From: Bradyrhizobium icense
GTDB lineage: Bacteria > Pseudomonadota > Alphaproteobacteria > Rhizobiales > Xanthobacteraceae
DNA length: 64,000 bases
NCBI RefSeq assembly: GCF_001693385.1
Contig: NZ_CP016428.1
Location: 1,798,001-1,862,000 of the forward strand
Reading direction: 5' to 3'
Both the position numbers and the translations under genes were made by a program. The notes beneath the pieces are model-generated. The model saw only the letters and a program-made list of their open reading frames with translations, made no database searches and was not told the DNA's origin. Every line of letters begins with the position of its first letter. Within the stretch, counting starts at the first letter, position 1. Shown here one piece after another: positions 1 through 8,948 of the stretch.

Positions 1-1144
1 CCCGGATGACATTGAAGAGCTGAGGGAGTTCGTCGATACTCGTTCGCCGCAATATCCGTCCTATGCGCGTGACTCTAGGATCATCCCGAGTTGCCTGACG
101 AGCACTCGCTGGACCCGCCACCATCGTGCGAAACTTTAGAACCGTTATGGGCTTATTGTTGTAACCATGGCGAGTTTGTTTGAACAGGACGGGACCTCGC
201 GAACTCAATTTTATCAACGCGGCCACCATCAGTATCAGCGGCATGAGTAAGAGGCCGGCGGCTGCAGCAACAAACAGATCAAAACTCCGCTTGAGAAAGC
301 GATCCATCACCCAATCGGGTCCTGACGCGCTCTCGAGCACGGAGGCATGGCCGAAGCATCCAATTCGGCTACAGCGCATGAAATTCAACATGCCAACAGG
401 TAGAAGTTGAATCCGAACCGGCATTTCGGAGAGCATATCCACTGCACGAGTAACCGCGTCCATATTGTGCGAATGAAAGAGCAGCAACACCGCATCACAT
501 TGGTGGGTCCGAGTGTCGCGCAGGATCGTTTGAAGCTGAAGCCAAATATTAGTCGAGTCTAGACGATAAACTTGGCGTATCTCGTCCTGCGTGGATGATA
601 ATTGCTCGAGGAGTACGGTCGGTTTCTCGACGTCCGGGAAAACTAGGACCACGACGCCCGGTGAGGTCCAACGGCCGCTTTTTCGGCCGACTTCGATAGC
701 GTGCAATAATAGTGCTCGAATCGTGATCTGCGTTGGTAAGGCGATGGCCAACTGCGCGAGGAACGTTCCCCTAGAGTAGCTCAAGACCGTCCCACTGATG
801 AACATGAGAGCGAGAAGGAAAACAAAGGCTAAGGCCAATGCGAGCACTCCTCGGTGAAGTGCTTGCCGATTCCATTCCGCGCCATGAAGATCGTATTGCC
901 TGTCGGCCAGACAGATGATGCCGTACATCAGTGCCAATTGCGTGCATATCCATCCGTACGAAATCGTGCCGGGCAGTCCGCCCCAAACAGTTAGATGATA
1001 TGCAACAAAGGCTAGGTAGGTCGATATTGCGACAGCCGCCATTTCGGTTAGTGCCAGCATTGCAGCGAGCACGAGGCGATCGTCGTGGCTCTGACCAATT
1101 TCCTTCGAACTCGCCACCGGTCCAGAAAAAGTTGATTGTAGCAT
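1..1144 (-). CDS. Polyprenyl glycosylphosphotransferase for exopolysaccharide (3' end beyond window)
   Basis: An open frame of 381 codons runs off the left edge. It starts at the ATG ending at 1144, with GGAGG five bases upstream. The N-terminal half has several hydrophobic membrane segments (roughly residues 28-50, 60-80, 100-120, 130-150). From about residue 285 the bacterial sugar-transferase domain begins (DRFLKRSFDL, GPVLFKQTRHG, VLKFRTM, then DELPQLFNVIRG at the edge). This family (WcaJ/ExoY/PssA type) transfers a sugar-1-phosphate to undecaprenyl phosphate at the inner membrane, the first step of polysaccharide repeat synthesis. It lies just downstream of two broken glycosyltransferases on the same strand. 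The frame is clean as far as it can be read. Substrate sugar unknown. Confidence 0.88.
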   Translation of the reverse strand, partial: MLQSTFSGPVASSKEIGQSHDDRLVLAAMLALTEMAAVAISTYLAFVAYHLTVWGGLPGTISYGWICTQLALMYGIICLADRQYDLHGAEWNRQALHRGVLALALAFVFLLALMFISGTVLSYSRGTFLAQLAIALPTQITIRALLLHAIEVGRKSGRWTSPGVVVLVFPDVEKPTVLLEQLSSTQDEIRQVYRLDSTNIWLQLQTILRDTRTHQCDAVLLLFHSHNMDAVTRAVDMLSEMPVRIQLLPVGMLNFMRCSRIGCFGHASVLESASGPDWVMDRFLKRSFDLFVAAAAGLLLMPLILMVAALIKLSSRGPVLFKQTRHGYNNKPITVLKFRTMVAGPASARQATRDDPRVTRIGRILRRTSIDELPQLFNVIR

Positions 1145-1179
1145 GCTGGCCTCCGGCGAAAATCAAGTTCGTTCTGGCA

Positions 1180-1595
1180 CTATTGTTCCAATTCTACCGG
1201 ATCTCGCCTCTTGCTTCGGACCACCACAGCGCAATGCTCCCAAGAAAATAGAGAGTCGCCTACGTGATAGCGCGAAACCGAACGCCGAGGCTCCAACCTG
1301 AGCCGGTAGAGCCATTTCAAATGAGCCGAGCGAATCCACAACGGAGCGCGGAAGTTCGCCGGCCCATACAATCAAGCTATCCTCCGAGAGTGTTGCCCGG
1401 CGTGCAGCCGGTCGCGTCGATATTTCGCGTAAGGCGAAGCTCGTGGGCCGGATTTCCTAAGGCAACAAGCAACAGGTACGGCCTTGCGGATCGAATGCGT
1501 TGGAGTAGAGCGGGCGAATTGAGATCGGCGGATCCGTGTTGAACGCCCACGAGTTGGTGCTGCGAAAGATGCTCTACCAGCGCGGACACCACCAT
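1180..1595 (-). pseudogene. WecG/TagA/CpsF-type glycosyltransferase remnant
   Basis: Two frames together read as the C-terminal half of a WecG/TagA/CpsF glycosyltransferase. From 1595 to 1377 one sees LVGVQHG, then LLLVALGNPAHE and RNIDATGC. After a frame change near 1375 the motif continues as RAPLWIRSAHLKWLYRL and ends at 1180. The family adds N-acetylmannosaminyl or similar sugars to lipid-linked intermediates. The N-terminal half is missing and the middle (normally GVGALFDF) is interrupted. It lies between the GT4 remnant and the polyprenyl transferase, so it was probably part of one polysaccharide operon. Function is almost certainly lost. Confidence 0.65.
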
Positions 1596-1599
1596 CTAC

Positions 1600-2169
1600 T
1601 CGTCGCAGGCAAGTCATTGCCTTCGTAGCGAACGCATCGGCCTTATTCGCGAGCTTGTGAATGTTCGCCCCGTTCTCGATACAGAATGAACCACTGAGGC
1701 GAATATGGCTGAGGGGCTCGTGGTCGGTTTGGCTCACAGCGGCGATCGAAGCGTAAACTCTCACCGACATCAGTGTGATTTCACTAAACCAGTTCAGTCC
1801 CAAGGAAGAACCAGAACAGGTATGGAAGAGCCCGCCGTGCGTCGATACAAGCAATCTGCGGCGATGAGATGCTTTCGTTACGGCAAGAAAGTTGGCGAGT
1901 AAATCGGTTGCTTGGACGTGGACAATGTCAGCGCCACTGGCAGGATATCGGGGTGGTTGCCAACACAGAATCCTTATCAGCTTGACCTGATGAATGGCCT
2001 CATAGGCAGGCAAACGCGCACCGGTCGTGGCGGTGTAAAAGATGCGGTCAGGCATCCCTGCCCGTGGCGCAAAATCCGACTTCATTTGCCGCGTGGGAAG
2101 CTCTCGAACGACGTATTCAAACGCGCCGACCGAGGCTGCAAACCGTCCAACTACGTGCACTATCGACAT
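1600..2169 (-). pseudogene. GT4-type glycosyltransferase, N-terminal fragment
   Basis: From the ATG ending at 2169, about 190 codons resemble the N-terminal Rossmann domain of GT4 glycosyltransferases: HVVGRFAASVGAFEYVVREL, then DIVHVQATDLLANF, LLVSTHGGLFHT, YASIAAVSQTD and IENGANIHKL. After residue ~190 the reading frame turns into compositionally odd sequence while another frame picks up a WecG/TagA domain. The donor-binding C-terminal domain of the GT4 enzyme is therefore gone. Either two genes were joined by a deletion, or one fused GT4-WecG gene suffered an internal deletion and frameshifts. Same strand as, and upstream of, the polyprenyl glycosylphosphotransferase. Confidence 0.65.
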
Positions 2170-2199
2170 GGGCCGCTCCGGACTTAAGCGGCGCCCCTA

Positions 2200-2740
2200 T
2201 TCCCCTGAGCAGCCATGATCTGCGCCGGGTATTCCCAACCGTTCAACTTTTACTTAAGTTGATCGCTAGCCTTAGGCTTTTATCAGAAACCCCGCAGTTG
2301 ATCGGATCCCTCTGCCCACGATTTTCAAAACGATTGACGTGGATTTATATCGGTTCCCCTGGAAAAACGGTCAACGAAAACTCCTGTAACCAGCAACGTC
2401 GGCCGCAAGAACGCCGACGAGACGTCGCACCAGGCATCCGCGAGATGAGGATTCTCCTTGCTGCGACGCGACGCATGGCAACGCGACCGGGCTGCCGATA
2501 GGCAGGCAACAACAGCCATCGGTGGTAGGGTGGCAAGTCGCAGCATGGCAGTTGTGAACCGCCGCCTCCAATTTGACAGTCATGATGAGGCGAAGACTTG
2601 CGACGAATTTCAGGTGCAGGCGTTGTTGGGCGCTCGTAAAGCGCTTTCCGCGGCCGTTCATCTATGTCCGCCGCGTGTTGACCGGCGAATTGGGTAATAG
2701 TCGGTCGGACTGAAGCTGGCTGGTCGAGTGCTGTTTCTAG
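2200..2740. other. Intergenic, no recognisable gene
   Basis: Several overlapping open frames on both strands exist, but none shows a recognisable motif, a good ribosome site or protein-like composition. The right edge leads into the stress-type promoter of the next gene. Confidence 0.5.
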
Positions 2741-2743
2741 CAA

Positions 2744-2768
2744 GGAACCACTTCATATTTGTGCCGTT
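2744..2768 (+). promoter_or_regulatory. Sigma-EcfG-type promoter
   Basis: GGAAC at 2744-2748, then 17 bases, then GTT at 2766-2768 preceded by C, giving a match to the alphaproteobacterial general-stress consensus (GGAAC, 16-17 bases, cGTT). It lies about 50 bases before the start of the exported protein gene at 2820. Confidence 0.65.
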
Positions 2769-2819
2769 TCCCTTGCATTTCTCACTTGTGACAAGGAGAA
2801 CCTTGAGTAGGAGGTTCAA

Positions 2820-3218
2820 ATGACCACTCGCATAGCGACTGCAGTCGCATTCACGCTTATTCTCGCATCGCCGGCGTTTGCTGATTGCAACCAAGAACTG
2901 AAAATACTGGAACAGAAAGTCATTTCGGCGGAGACGGGCGCGAGCACGAGCGAAACCGGAATGGCGGCGACCAGGCACCAAGAGGAGCTTCTAACGGGAA
3001 AGCAAAAGAGCGATACGCCGGAAACCACCGGAACAACGGCGCGTGCTGTGGAGCCTGTTTCACCTCATCAAGAAAAAGTCACCGGCAAACGTAGCGTCGA
3101 GGGCGGGGATCATGCCGCCCAAATGATCGTCGAAGCCCGCAAGATGTCTGAGGCCGGCGACGAGCAGGGGTGCATGAAGAAGGCAGCGGAACTGAAAGAC
3201 ATGCTGGGGCCCAAGTAA
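2820..3218 (+). CDS. Small exported protein of unknown function
   Basis: A 132-residue protein starting at ATG 2820 with a strong ribosome site (GGAGG about seven bases upstream). Residues 1-21 form a classical Sec signal peptide ending in SPAFA with cleavage before DCNQELK. The mature part is polar, with two cysteines (one near the mature N-terminus, one near residue 117), a Ser/Thr/Glu-rich middle and a predicted C-terminal helix (EARKMSEAGDEQGCMKKAAE). I do not recognise a named domain. The EcfG-type promoter at 2744-2768 suggests general-stress control. Periplasmic location is inferred from the signal peptide. Confidence 0.72.
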   Translation: MTTRIATAVAFTLILASPAFADCNQELKILEQKVISAETGASTSETGMAATRHQEELLTGKQKSDTPETTGTTARAVEPVSPHQEKVTGKRSVEGGDHAAQMIVEARKMSEAGDEQGCMKKAAELKDMLGPK

Positions 3219-3228
3219 GCGTCAATCG

Positions 3229-3300
3229 CGCCAGGTGAAGGTTCCCGGATTCATGCATCACAAACCAGCCGCTCTCGATCGCGAGCTTGATGTCCCGCGA
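3229..3300 (-). pseudogene. Fragment similar to the 86-residue gene at 39839-40099
   Basis: Read on the minus strand, about 24 codons (KLAIESGWFVMHESG) match the C-terminal part of the protein encoded at 39839-40099 (TLAIERGWLTMHESG). Upstream and downstream of it the frame loses similarity. This is best read as a decayed duplicate of that small family. Confidence 0.4.
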
Positions 3301-3495
3301 TGGATCGTCGGCAAGCAGCAGCCCCGAAAGCCACGAAGAAGCCGAGGAAAGCGGCCGCTGGAAAGAGATGTTGCTGGCTGGCGATCTCTGGTAAGAAGCC
3401 GGCGAAGGAGAATGCTGCAAGGAAGACGACGTCGAAGCCGCAGCGGAAGTCGGCATAGAACGGGCTCCGCCGCAGTCGCGATGAGGTCCGCGGCG

Positions 3496-3918
3496 TTAGC
3501 CGAGAGGTCGGGTTTGTCTGAAATGGAAACCGTTCGGAGTGAACCTGCGGGCCACGGCGCGCGCCTTGTCCTCGCATGTCTCCAGCGCGATCTTCTGGGC
3601 GAGCATGACATCTCCGATCGGCAGCGCGCCAATCGGCATGAAACACAACCCTTCCTGCAGGCGACCTCTTTCGTCGATCTCGCACACGTTCACCGAGGCC
3701 CCGGCGTGGATCCTGTACCGCTTTCCGCTGTCGCTTCCGACGACTTCGAAGTAGCCCCTCCTGGCGAACTGCTCCCGCTGTGCGGGCGATAGCCATTTTC
3801 GCAATAGCCGCAGCGACCGGCCCTCCGGCGTGCCCTCGGAGCCGTGCCTGATAAATAAGGCTCGCGTCGCTCTGATGCGGGAGCGGGTGCCCGGCGGCAA
3901 CGGTCGAAAACCGAACAT
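3496..3918 (-). CDS. Conserved hypothetical protein (LSPAQREQFARRGYFEVVG family)
   Basis: A 140-residue protein. Its core, KWLSPAQREQFARRGYFEVV then GSDSGKRYRIHAG and GLCFMPIGALPIGDVMLAQK, is a pattern I know from conserved uncharacterised proteins of Bradyrhizobiaceae. No catalytic motif is evident, there is no signal peptide, and it is predicted cytoplasmic. It starts at ATG 3918, only six bases after the stop of the 73-residue gene at 3925-4146, so the two form a small operon. Length is typical and the frame intact. Confidence 0.75.
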   Translation of the reverse strand: MFGFRPLPPGTRSRIRATRALFIRHGSEGTPEGRSLRLLRKWLSPAQREQFARRGYFEVVGSDSGKRYRIHAGASVNVCEIDERGRLQEGLCFMPIGALPIGDVMLAQKIALETCEDKARAVARRFTPNGFHFRQTRPLG

Positions 3919-3924
3919 GGCCTG

Positions 3925-4146
3925 CTAACCTCCGACCAACCTGGGGAAGAAGAGGGTTTGTTCCGCAGTGGGGTCGAACGATCGGATCTGCGAAGTCTGA
4001 CCGGAACCCGTCCGGACTGCAGCGATGAAGCCGGCCTTCGTCAGCTCATAGAACCGCTGCTCCGCTTTCGCCATTTCCTGTACGTCGTGGGGGTTGAAAG
4101 GGTGACGGCTGTCGCCGGTGCGGTTCATCACGATCTGGATCGCCAT
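3925..4146 (-). CDS. Small conserved hypothetical protein
   Basis: A 73-residue protein beginning MAIQIVMNRTGDSRHPF. The start at 4146 is chosen because GAGGAGG lies about six bases upstream. A longer frame in the same phase continues upstream, but its sequence is not protein-like. The protein is hydrophilic, with a likely helix (EMAKAEQRFYELTKAGF). It is the first gene of a two-gene operon with 3496-3918. Function unknown. Confidence 0.72.
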   Translation of the reverse strand: MAIQIVMNRTGDSRHPFNPHDVQEMAKAEQRFYELTKAGFIAAVRTGSGQTSQIRSFDPTAEQTLFFPRLVGG

Positions 4147-4272
4147 GATCGTCCTCCTCGGATGATGATAGCCAAGGGCCCCAACCAAGTATCCGACCGA
4201 CCTGACGACTTTCAAGAGAAGAACATTCCGATGGGAAGACGCCGCTCGTGCGTCCGAACGCGCGGACTGCAC

Positions 4273-4531
4273 TCAGGCCTGCGGGCACTCCGGGCAGGCG
4301 TCGCCGATCGAGTCCAGCATATCCCGGAACCTTTGCGACCGCTTGCTGCTGAGAGAGGCCGCACGGCGGTTCCTGGCGGGCGATGTCGAAGGCACGCTGC
4401 CGGGCGTGCGGATCGCCGCGATCCTGCATCCAGCCATGCTCTTCGCATTCGCGGATGGCGCCAGCCTCCTGGAGGACAGAGATCGCCCAACCACGTAGCG
4501 TCCGGATCGCGCGCCGCCTTTCCTTGAACAT
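4273..4531 (-). pseudogene. Frameshifted conserved hypothetical gene (ends DSIGDACPECP)
   Basis: From ATG 4531 the frame reads MFKERRRAIRTLRGWAIS, then IRECEEHGWMQDR and QQAVAKV. The expected continuation RDMLDSIGDACPECPQA is found one frame away, ending at 4273. The two halves fit if one extra G/C base near 4324-4328 is removed. The complete product would be about 85 residues, with two C-terminal cysteines (CPEC). The family is familiar from Bradyrhizobium but uncharacterised. Either a recent pseudogene or a sequencing indel. Confidence 0.65.
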
Positions 4532-4546
4532 CAGCGTTCGAGATTC

Positions 4547-4840
4547 GCGGCATTAAAACTGCTTGAAGACGGTGCGAAGATCGATCTCGTCTTCAGCGAT
4601 ATTGTTATGCCAGGGACCATCGACGGTGTCGGGCTCGCGAGAGAAATCCGATGGCGGTATCCCAGTTTGCCGGTGGCCCTTACGACCGGTTACAGCGATG
4701 CGGCAAAAGCAGCTCCCTCAAATTTAGGAATACTACGAAAGCCGTTCGATACCGAGGCGCTACGAGATTTGATCCATGATATTACGCCTCCAAGATTATT
4801 GAAACCATCCCGGCGTGTCGCTGGCGGCAAGCATGACTGA
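4547..4840 (+). pseudogene. Response-regulator receiver domain fragment
   Basis: Roughly 98 codons without a proper start. The frame opens with AALKLLEDGAKIDLVFSDIV, carrying the phosphoacceptor Asp (FSDIVMPG), then GLAREIRWRYPSLPVALTTG with the conserved Thr, and the Lys-Pro loop in GILRKPFDTEAL. This matches the C-terminal two thirds of a CheY-like receiver, of the type found at the end of hybrid histidine kinases. The first beta strand and acidic pocket are absent, and no kinase precedes it. It directly abuts the frameshifted gene at 4273-4531. Confidence 0.65.
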
Positions 4841-5261
4841 CGCCTTGCGCAGAAGTTGACCAGCCGCGCCATTGAGGGCATTGCTCGGCCGTGCCGACGC
4901 GATGATCGAATGGGCTTCAGTGGCTTTCCAAATAACCCCAAGGGATTGGGCTCGACATGTCTTATCATTCATGGCCGACGTCAATTGAATTGCTGACTAT
5001 CTGATCGTTGAGATGTCCCGTTTGTCCTGCCGGCCGCCCGTTTATCGGCGTTCAGTCCTCTGGAGGTTCATGCCTTGACCGTGCGCTGTTACTTGAACGG
5101 CACGATGCGCGGTTGGAGCCAGTGCAAGTTGAAGCCTAAGGCTGTCAGGAGCGGACAAACCGATAGATGTGAAACGGCGCACATTTGGTGCGAGCGGGTT
5201 GGACTAAGATTATTGCTGGAAGTCGTGGTGCGATTATCCCTCTTTTCTAGGGAGCTTGCCA

Positions 5262-5386
5262 TGAACAAACTGTTCTTGATCGCGCAAGTCGCAGCTGCGT
5301 TCGAAATGGCAAATGCAGCAGCCGGGAAGCTTCCCAGTTGCATTAGCCCGGAATTGTCGGGACCGAGGAGAAGTGTCGCGCTCTGA
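5262..5386 (+). CDS. Possible short exported peptide
   Basis: A 41-codon frame (MNKLFLIAQVAAAFEMANAA at its start) with AGGGAG upstream of the ATG. The N-terminus resembles a weak signal peptide. No homologue is recognised, and the short length makes it uncertain. The rest of the stretch 4841-5451 shows no gene. Confidence 0.3.
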
Positions 5387-5451
5387 AGGTTCGCTCTTAG
5401 AGGGAAAACCGACGAGAGCTCATGCAGATCAGCAATTAGATCGGGTGCGAC

Positions 5452-8400
5452 ATGGATTGCCCGAGCTGCGGCAGAGTCAACCCAGAGGGAAACAAGGACT
5501 GCGGCGACTGCGGCGCGCCGCTGTTCTTGCGCTGCCCTGCGTGCGGAGCCGACAATCCGTCGGGTAAAAGGTTCTGTGGCGACTGCGGCGCAGCCCTCAT
5601 GCCGACGGGAGCCGCGCGAGTATCGGCAGCGGCTCGAGCGTCGAGGTCCACCGTGGTGCGGGTCACGGAGCGCCCTACCTTGTCATCCGCCCCGAGTTCG
5701 TACGCCGAGCGCCGTCAACTCACAGTGATGTTCTGCGACCTCGTCGGCTCGACTGCGCTTGCGACGAAACTCGACCCCGAAGATCTACGAGAGATCATCG
5801 CTGAGTACCGCGATGGCGTGGCGGCCATCGTTCGCAAGTACGGTGGCACCATCAGCCGCTACATCGGCGATGGCATGTTGATCCTGTTCGGTCATCCTTC
5901 AGCGCGCGAGAACGATCCCGAGAGCGCGGTGCGCGCCGCGCTTGAGATCGCCGCGGCCCGGCACGCGCCGGGCGCTCCACCGGATCTCGAGCTGCGGGTT
6001 CGCCTCGGGCTCGCGACTGGTCTCGTTATCGTGGGGGACCTCATCGGCAGCGAGGCCGCCGAGCCGCAGGCGGTGCTCGGCGAAACGCCGAACCTGGCCG
6101 CCCGACTGCAAGCGCTCGCCGAGCCCGACGGGGTGCTAATCGCCGAGGACACGCGGCGGCTCATCGGCGGGCTCTTTGATTACGAGGATCTCGGCGTGGT
6201 GACGCTGAAGGGCTTCGCAGCGCCCGTGCGCGCCTGGCGGGTGCTGCGCGAGGGAAAGGCGGAAAGCCGTTTCGAGGCGTTCCACGCGGCAGCGCTCACA
6301 CCGTTGGTTGGGCGCGAGAAGGAGCTCGAACTGCTCGTGCAGCATTGGCAGCGCGCCAAGACGGGCACCGGTCAGGTAGTGTTGCTGGCGGGCGAGCCGG
6401 GGATTGGCAAATCGCGCCTCGTCGCAGCGCTCCAGGAGCGTATCGGGGGCGAGCCGCACACGCGCTTGCGGTATTTCTGCTCGCCGCATCACCAGGACAG
6501 CTCGCTCTATCCCTTCATTGCTCAGCTCCAACGAACCGTCAATTTCGAGCGCGAGGACACGCCGGAGCACAGGCTCGACAAGCTGCAGGCGGTGCTATCC
6601 CCGGCATTGCCGCCCGACGAGGACGTGGCAATCCTTGCCGAGCTGCTATCGATTCCGACCGGCGAGCGCTCTCTGCCGATTGCCCTCACGCCACAGCGAA
6701 AGAAAGAGAAGACTTTCGATGCCTTGTTTGGACAACTTGAAGGTCTGGCCCGGCGACTTCCAATCATGATGGTCTTCGAGGACGCGCAATGGATCGATCC
6801 GAGCTCGCGCGAGTTGCTGCACCGGACTATCGATCGGGTGGCAACCCTGCCGCTGCTGTCGCTGATCACCTTCCGCCCCGAGTTTCAGTCCGGATGGACC
6901 GGAAAGTCACACGTCAACACGATGGTTCTGAACCGTCTTGATCATGAGGCGGGCGCCGCGCTGATCCGGAGCATGACTGGCGACCGGGAACTGCCGCCCG
7001 AGCTCGTCACTGAGATCGCTGAGCGAACGGACGGAGTGCCGCTGTTCGTCGAGGAACTGACCAAGGCTGTGCTCGAAGCGGGTGCTGCCGGGGTCGAGCG
7101 CGCCGTCTCCGCTGCGCCGCTCCCCGGCCTCGCGGTCCCGCCCACCTTGCACGCTTCGCTGATGGCGAGGCTCGACCGTATTGGCCCGATCGCCAAGGAG
7201 GTCGCGCAACTCGGCGCGGCCATCGGCCGGGAGTTCTCCTACGATCTGCTTGCCGCCGCCGCGCGCCGGAGCGAGAGCGAGCTGCGATCGGCGCTAGACC
7301 GGCTGATAGGTACCGGGTTGGTGTTTCGGCGCGGCGAACCACCCGAGGCCATTTTCCTCTTTAAACACGCATTGGTGCAGGACGCGGCATACGGCACGCT
7401 GCTGCGCGGCCAGCGTCGTGAGTTGCACGCCCGTATCGCTGGCGCACTGGAGGAGAAGCTCGCGACAACGGCCGAAGCGCAGCCCGAGATCCTCGCGCAC
7501 CATTTTGAAAATGCCGGTCTGATCGAGAAGGCGGTTTCCTATTGGCAGGAGGCCGGCGAACGCTCCAAGGCGCGCTCAGCAACCGCAGAAGCGATCAGAC
7601 AGATGCGGAAGGCGCTCAATCTGCTGTCCCATCTACCAAACGCTGCCGAGAGCCAGCGTACCGAACTCCAACTTCAACTCGCAATAGGCGGCGCGCTGAT
7701 CGCCGCGAAGGGCCATGCGGCCGAAGAGACTGGAAAGTCCTACGCGCGGGCGCGTCGTCTCTGCGAGCTGCTTAACGACACGCCGAATCTGCTCAAGGCG
7801 TTGTGGGGCGAGTTCGTTCATCACCACGTGCGCGCCGAGACGAAACTATCGCATCGCGCCGCCGAAGAACTGCTTGAGTTGGCCGGACGCCAAAACGACA
7901 GGGCCGCGCTAGTGGCCGGTCATCGGGCGGTTGGCGACAGCTGGCTGCATCGCGGAGAGTTGCGCTTGGCGCGCGCGCATCTCGAGCAGGGGCTTGCACT
8001 TTACGATCCCACGCAGCATCGATCTCTGACGGTTCTGTTCGCCGAGAACGCCAGCGTGGCGATGCTCTCCTTCCTGTCGTTGACGCTCGGGCTTCTAGGC
8101 TTCGTCGATCAAGCCCGAGCGCGGAGCAGGGAAGCCCTGGCAGAGGCGCGCGAGCTGTCGCACCCCATCAGCCTGGCATTCGCGTTAAGCGTCGCCTGCC
8201 GGCTGTACTTCGTGCTCGACGATCCACGGACCGTGCGCCTGCTCGCGGATGAGCTGATTGCGCTTACTACCGAGCAGGGCTTTGCCTTCTTTCTCGCGAT
8301 GGGAACGGCGTATCGCGGCTGGACTCTGGTCGAGGCCGGCGACTCGGACGCGGGGATGGATTTACTGCGGCGCGGGATCGAGGGTTTCCAAGCGTCCGGC

Positions 8401-8820
8401 GCGGCGTGGACCCTTCCGTTCTACCTCGCGCAGCTTGCCACGGCGCACGTGAAGGTGGGAACGCCCGAAGAAGGGCTCGGCCAACTGCTTGAGGCTTTGT
8501 CTCTAACCGAGAAATCGGGCGTGCGGTGGTTCGAGGCCGAATTGCGATGTCGCCGAGGCCAGCTGTTGCGAACTACTCACCAGAACGCCGAGGCCGAGGC
8601 GGAGGCCGACTTTCAGTATGCCATCGCAATCGCACGACAGCAGGAGGCGAAGCTCTGGGAACTGCGCTCCGCCATAAGCCTTGCTCGGCTCTGGCGCGAC
8701 CAGAACAAGCGCGATGAAGCACACGGTCTCCTCGCGCAGGTCTACGGTTGGTTCACCGAGGGCTTCGACGCATCCGACTTGAAGAAAGCGAAGGCCTTAC
8801 TCGACGAACTAAGCGCGTAG
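5452..8820 (+). CDS. Adenylate/guanylate cyclase with zinc ribbons, AAA ATPase and TPR region
   Basis: A 1122-residue intact protein. Residues 1-50 carry two zinc ribbons (CPSCG..CGDCG and CPACG..CGDCG). Residues ~88-270 form a class III nucleotide cyclase domain: FCDLVGS with metal-binding Asp96, YIGDGMLILFG with Asp140, and a GETPNLAARLQ region. A P-loop ATPase follows, with Walker A GEPGIGKSR from residue 314 and a likely Walker B in MMVFEDAQWID. The C-terminal ~450 residues are helical repeat sequence of TPR type. This architecture belongs to soluble multidomain signalling ATPases related to the LuxR/MalT/STAND class. It would make cAMP (or cGMP) in the cytoplasm in response to an unknown input. 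No partner gene is adjacent. Codon use and frame are undamaged, unlike much of the region. Confidence 0.92.
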   Translation: MDCPSCGRVNPEGNKDCGDCGAPLFLRCPACGADNPSGKRFCGDCGAALMPTGAARVSAAARASRSTVVRVTERPTLSSAPSSYAERRQLTVMFCDLVGSTALATKLDPEDLREIIAEYRDGVAAIVRKYGGTISRYIGDGMLILFGHPSARENDPESAVRAALEIAAARHAPGAPPDLELRVRLGLATGLVIVGDLIGSEAAEPQAVLGETPNLAARLQALAEPDGVLIAEDTRRLIGGLFDYEDLGVVTLKGFAAPVRAWRVLREGKAESRFEAFHAAALTPLVGREKELELLVQHWQRAKTGTGQVVLLAGEPGIGKSRLVAALQERIGGEPHTRLRYFCSPHHQDSSLYPFIAQLQRTVNFEREDTPEHRLDKLQAVLSPALPPDEDVAILAELLSIPTGERSLPIALTPQRKKEKTFDALFGQLEGLARRLPIMMVFEDAQWIDPSSRELLHRTIDRVATLPLLSLITFRPEFQSGWTGKSHVNTMVLNRLDHEAGAALIRSMTGDRELPPELVTEIAERTDGVPLFVEELTKAVLEAGAAGVERAVSAAPLPGLAVPPTLHASLMARLDRIGPIAKEVAQLGAAIGREFSYDLLAAAARRSESELRSALDRLIGTGLVFRRGEPPEAIFLFKHALVQDAAYGTLLRGQRRELHARIAGALEEKLATTAEAQPEILAHHFENAGLIEKAVSYWQEAGERSKARSATAEAIRQMRKALNLLSHLPNAAESQRTELQLQLAIGGALIAAKGHAAEETGKSYARARRLCELLNDTPNLLKALWGEFVHHHVRAETKLSHRAAEELLELAGRQNDRAALVAGHRAVGDSWLHRGELRLARAHLEQGLALYDPTQHRSLTVLFAENASVAMLSFLSLTLGLLGFVDQARARSREALAEARELSHPISLAFALSVACRLYFVLDDPRTVRLLADELIALTTEQGFAFFLAMGTAYRGWTLVEAGDSDAGMDLLRRGIEGFQASGAAWTLPFYLAQLATAHVKVGTPEEGLGQLLEALSLTEKSGVRWFEAELRCRRGQLLRTTHQNAEAEAEADFQYAIAIARQQEAKLWELRSAISLARLWRDQNKRDEAHGLLAQVYGWFTEGFDASDLKKAKALLDELSA

Positions 8821-8948
8821 AAGTCCTCGTAATCGTCATTGCCAGCCCGGATTCGAGCTGCCATGACGCACACTACGAGATGTCCAACGTTTCCGAGGAG
8901 CGGATCTGCTTGCTGCGGAGGCCGACTTCCGAATTGACCCGAAACGGA

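Noticed and set aside
5892..8724. Many long open frames antisense or out of frame to the cyclase gene
   Set aside because: They are shadows caused by high GC at third codon positions; no motifs or ribosome sites.
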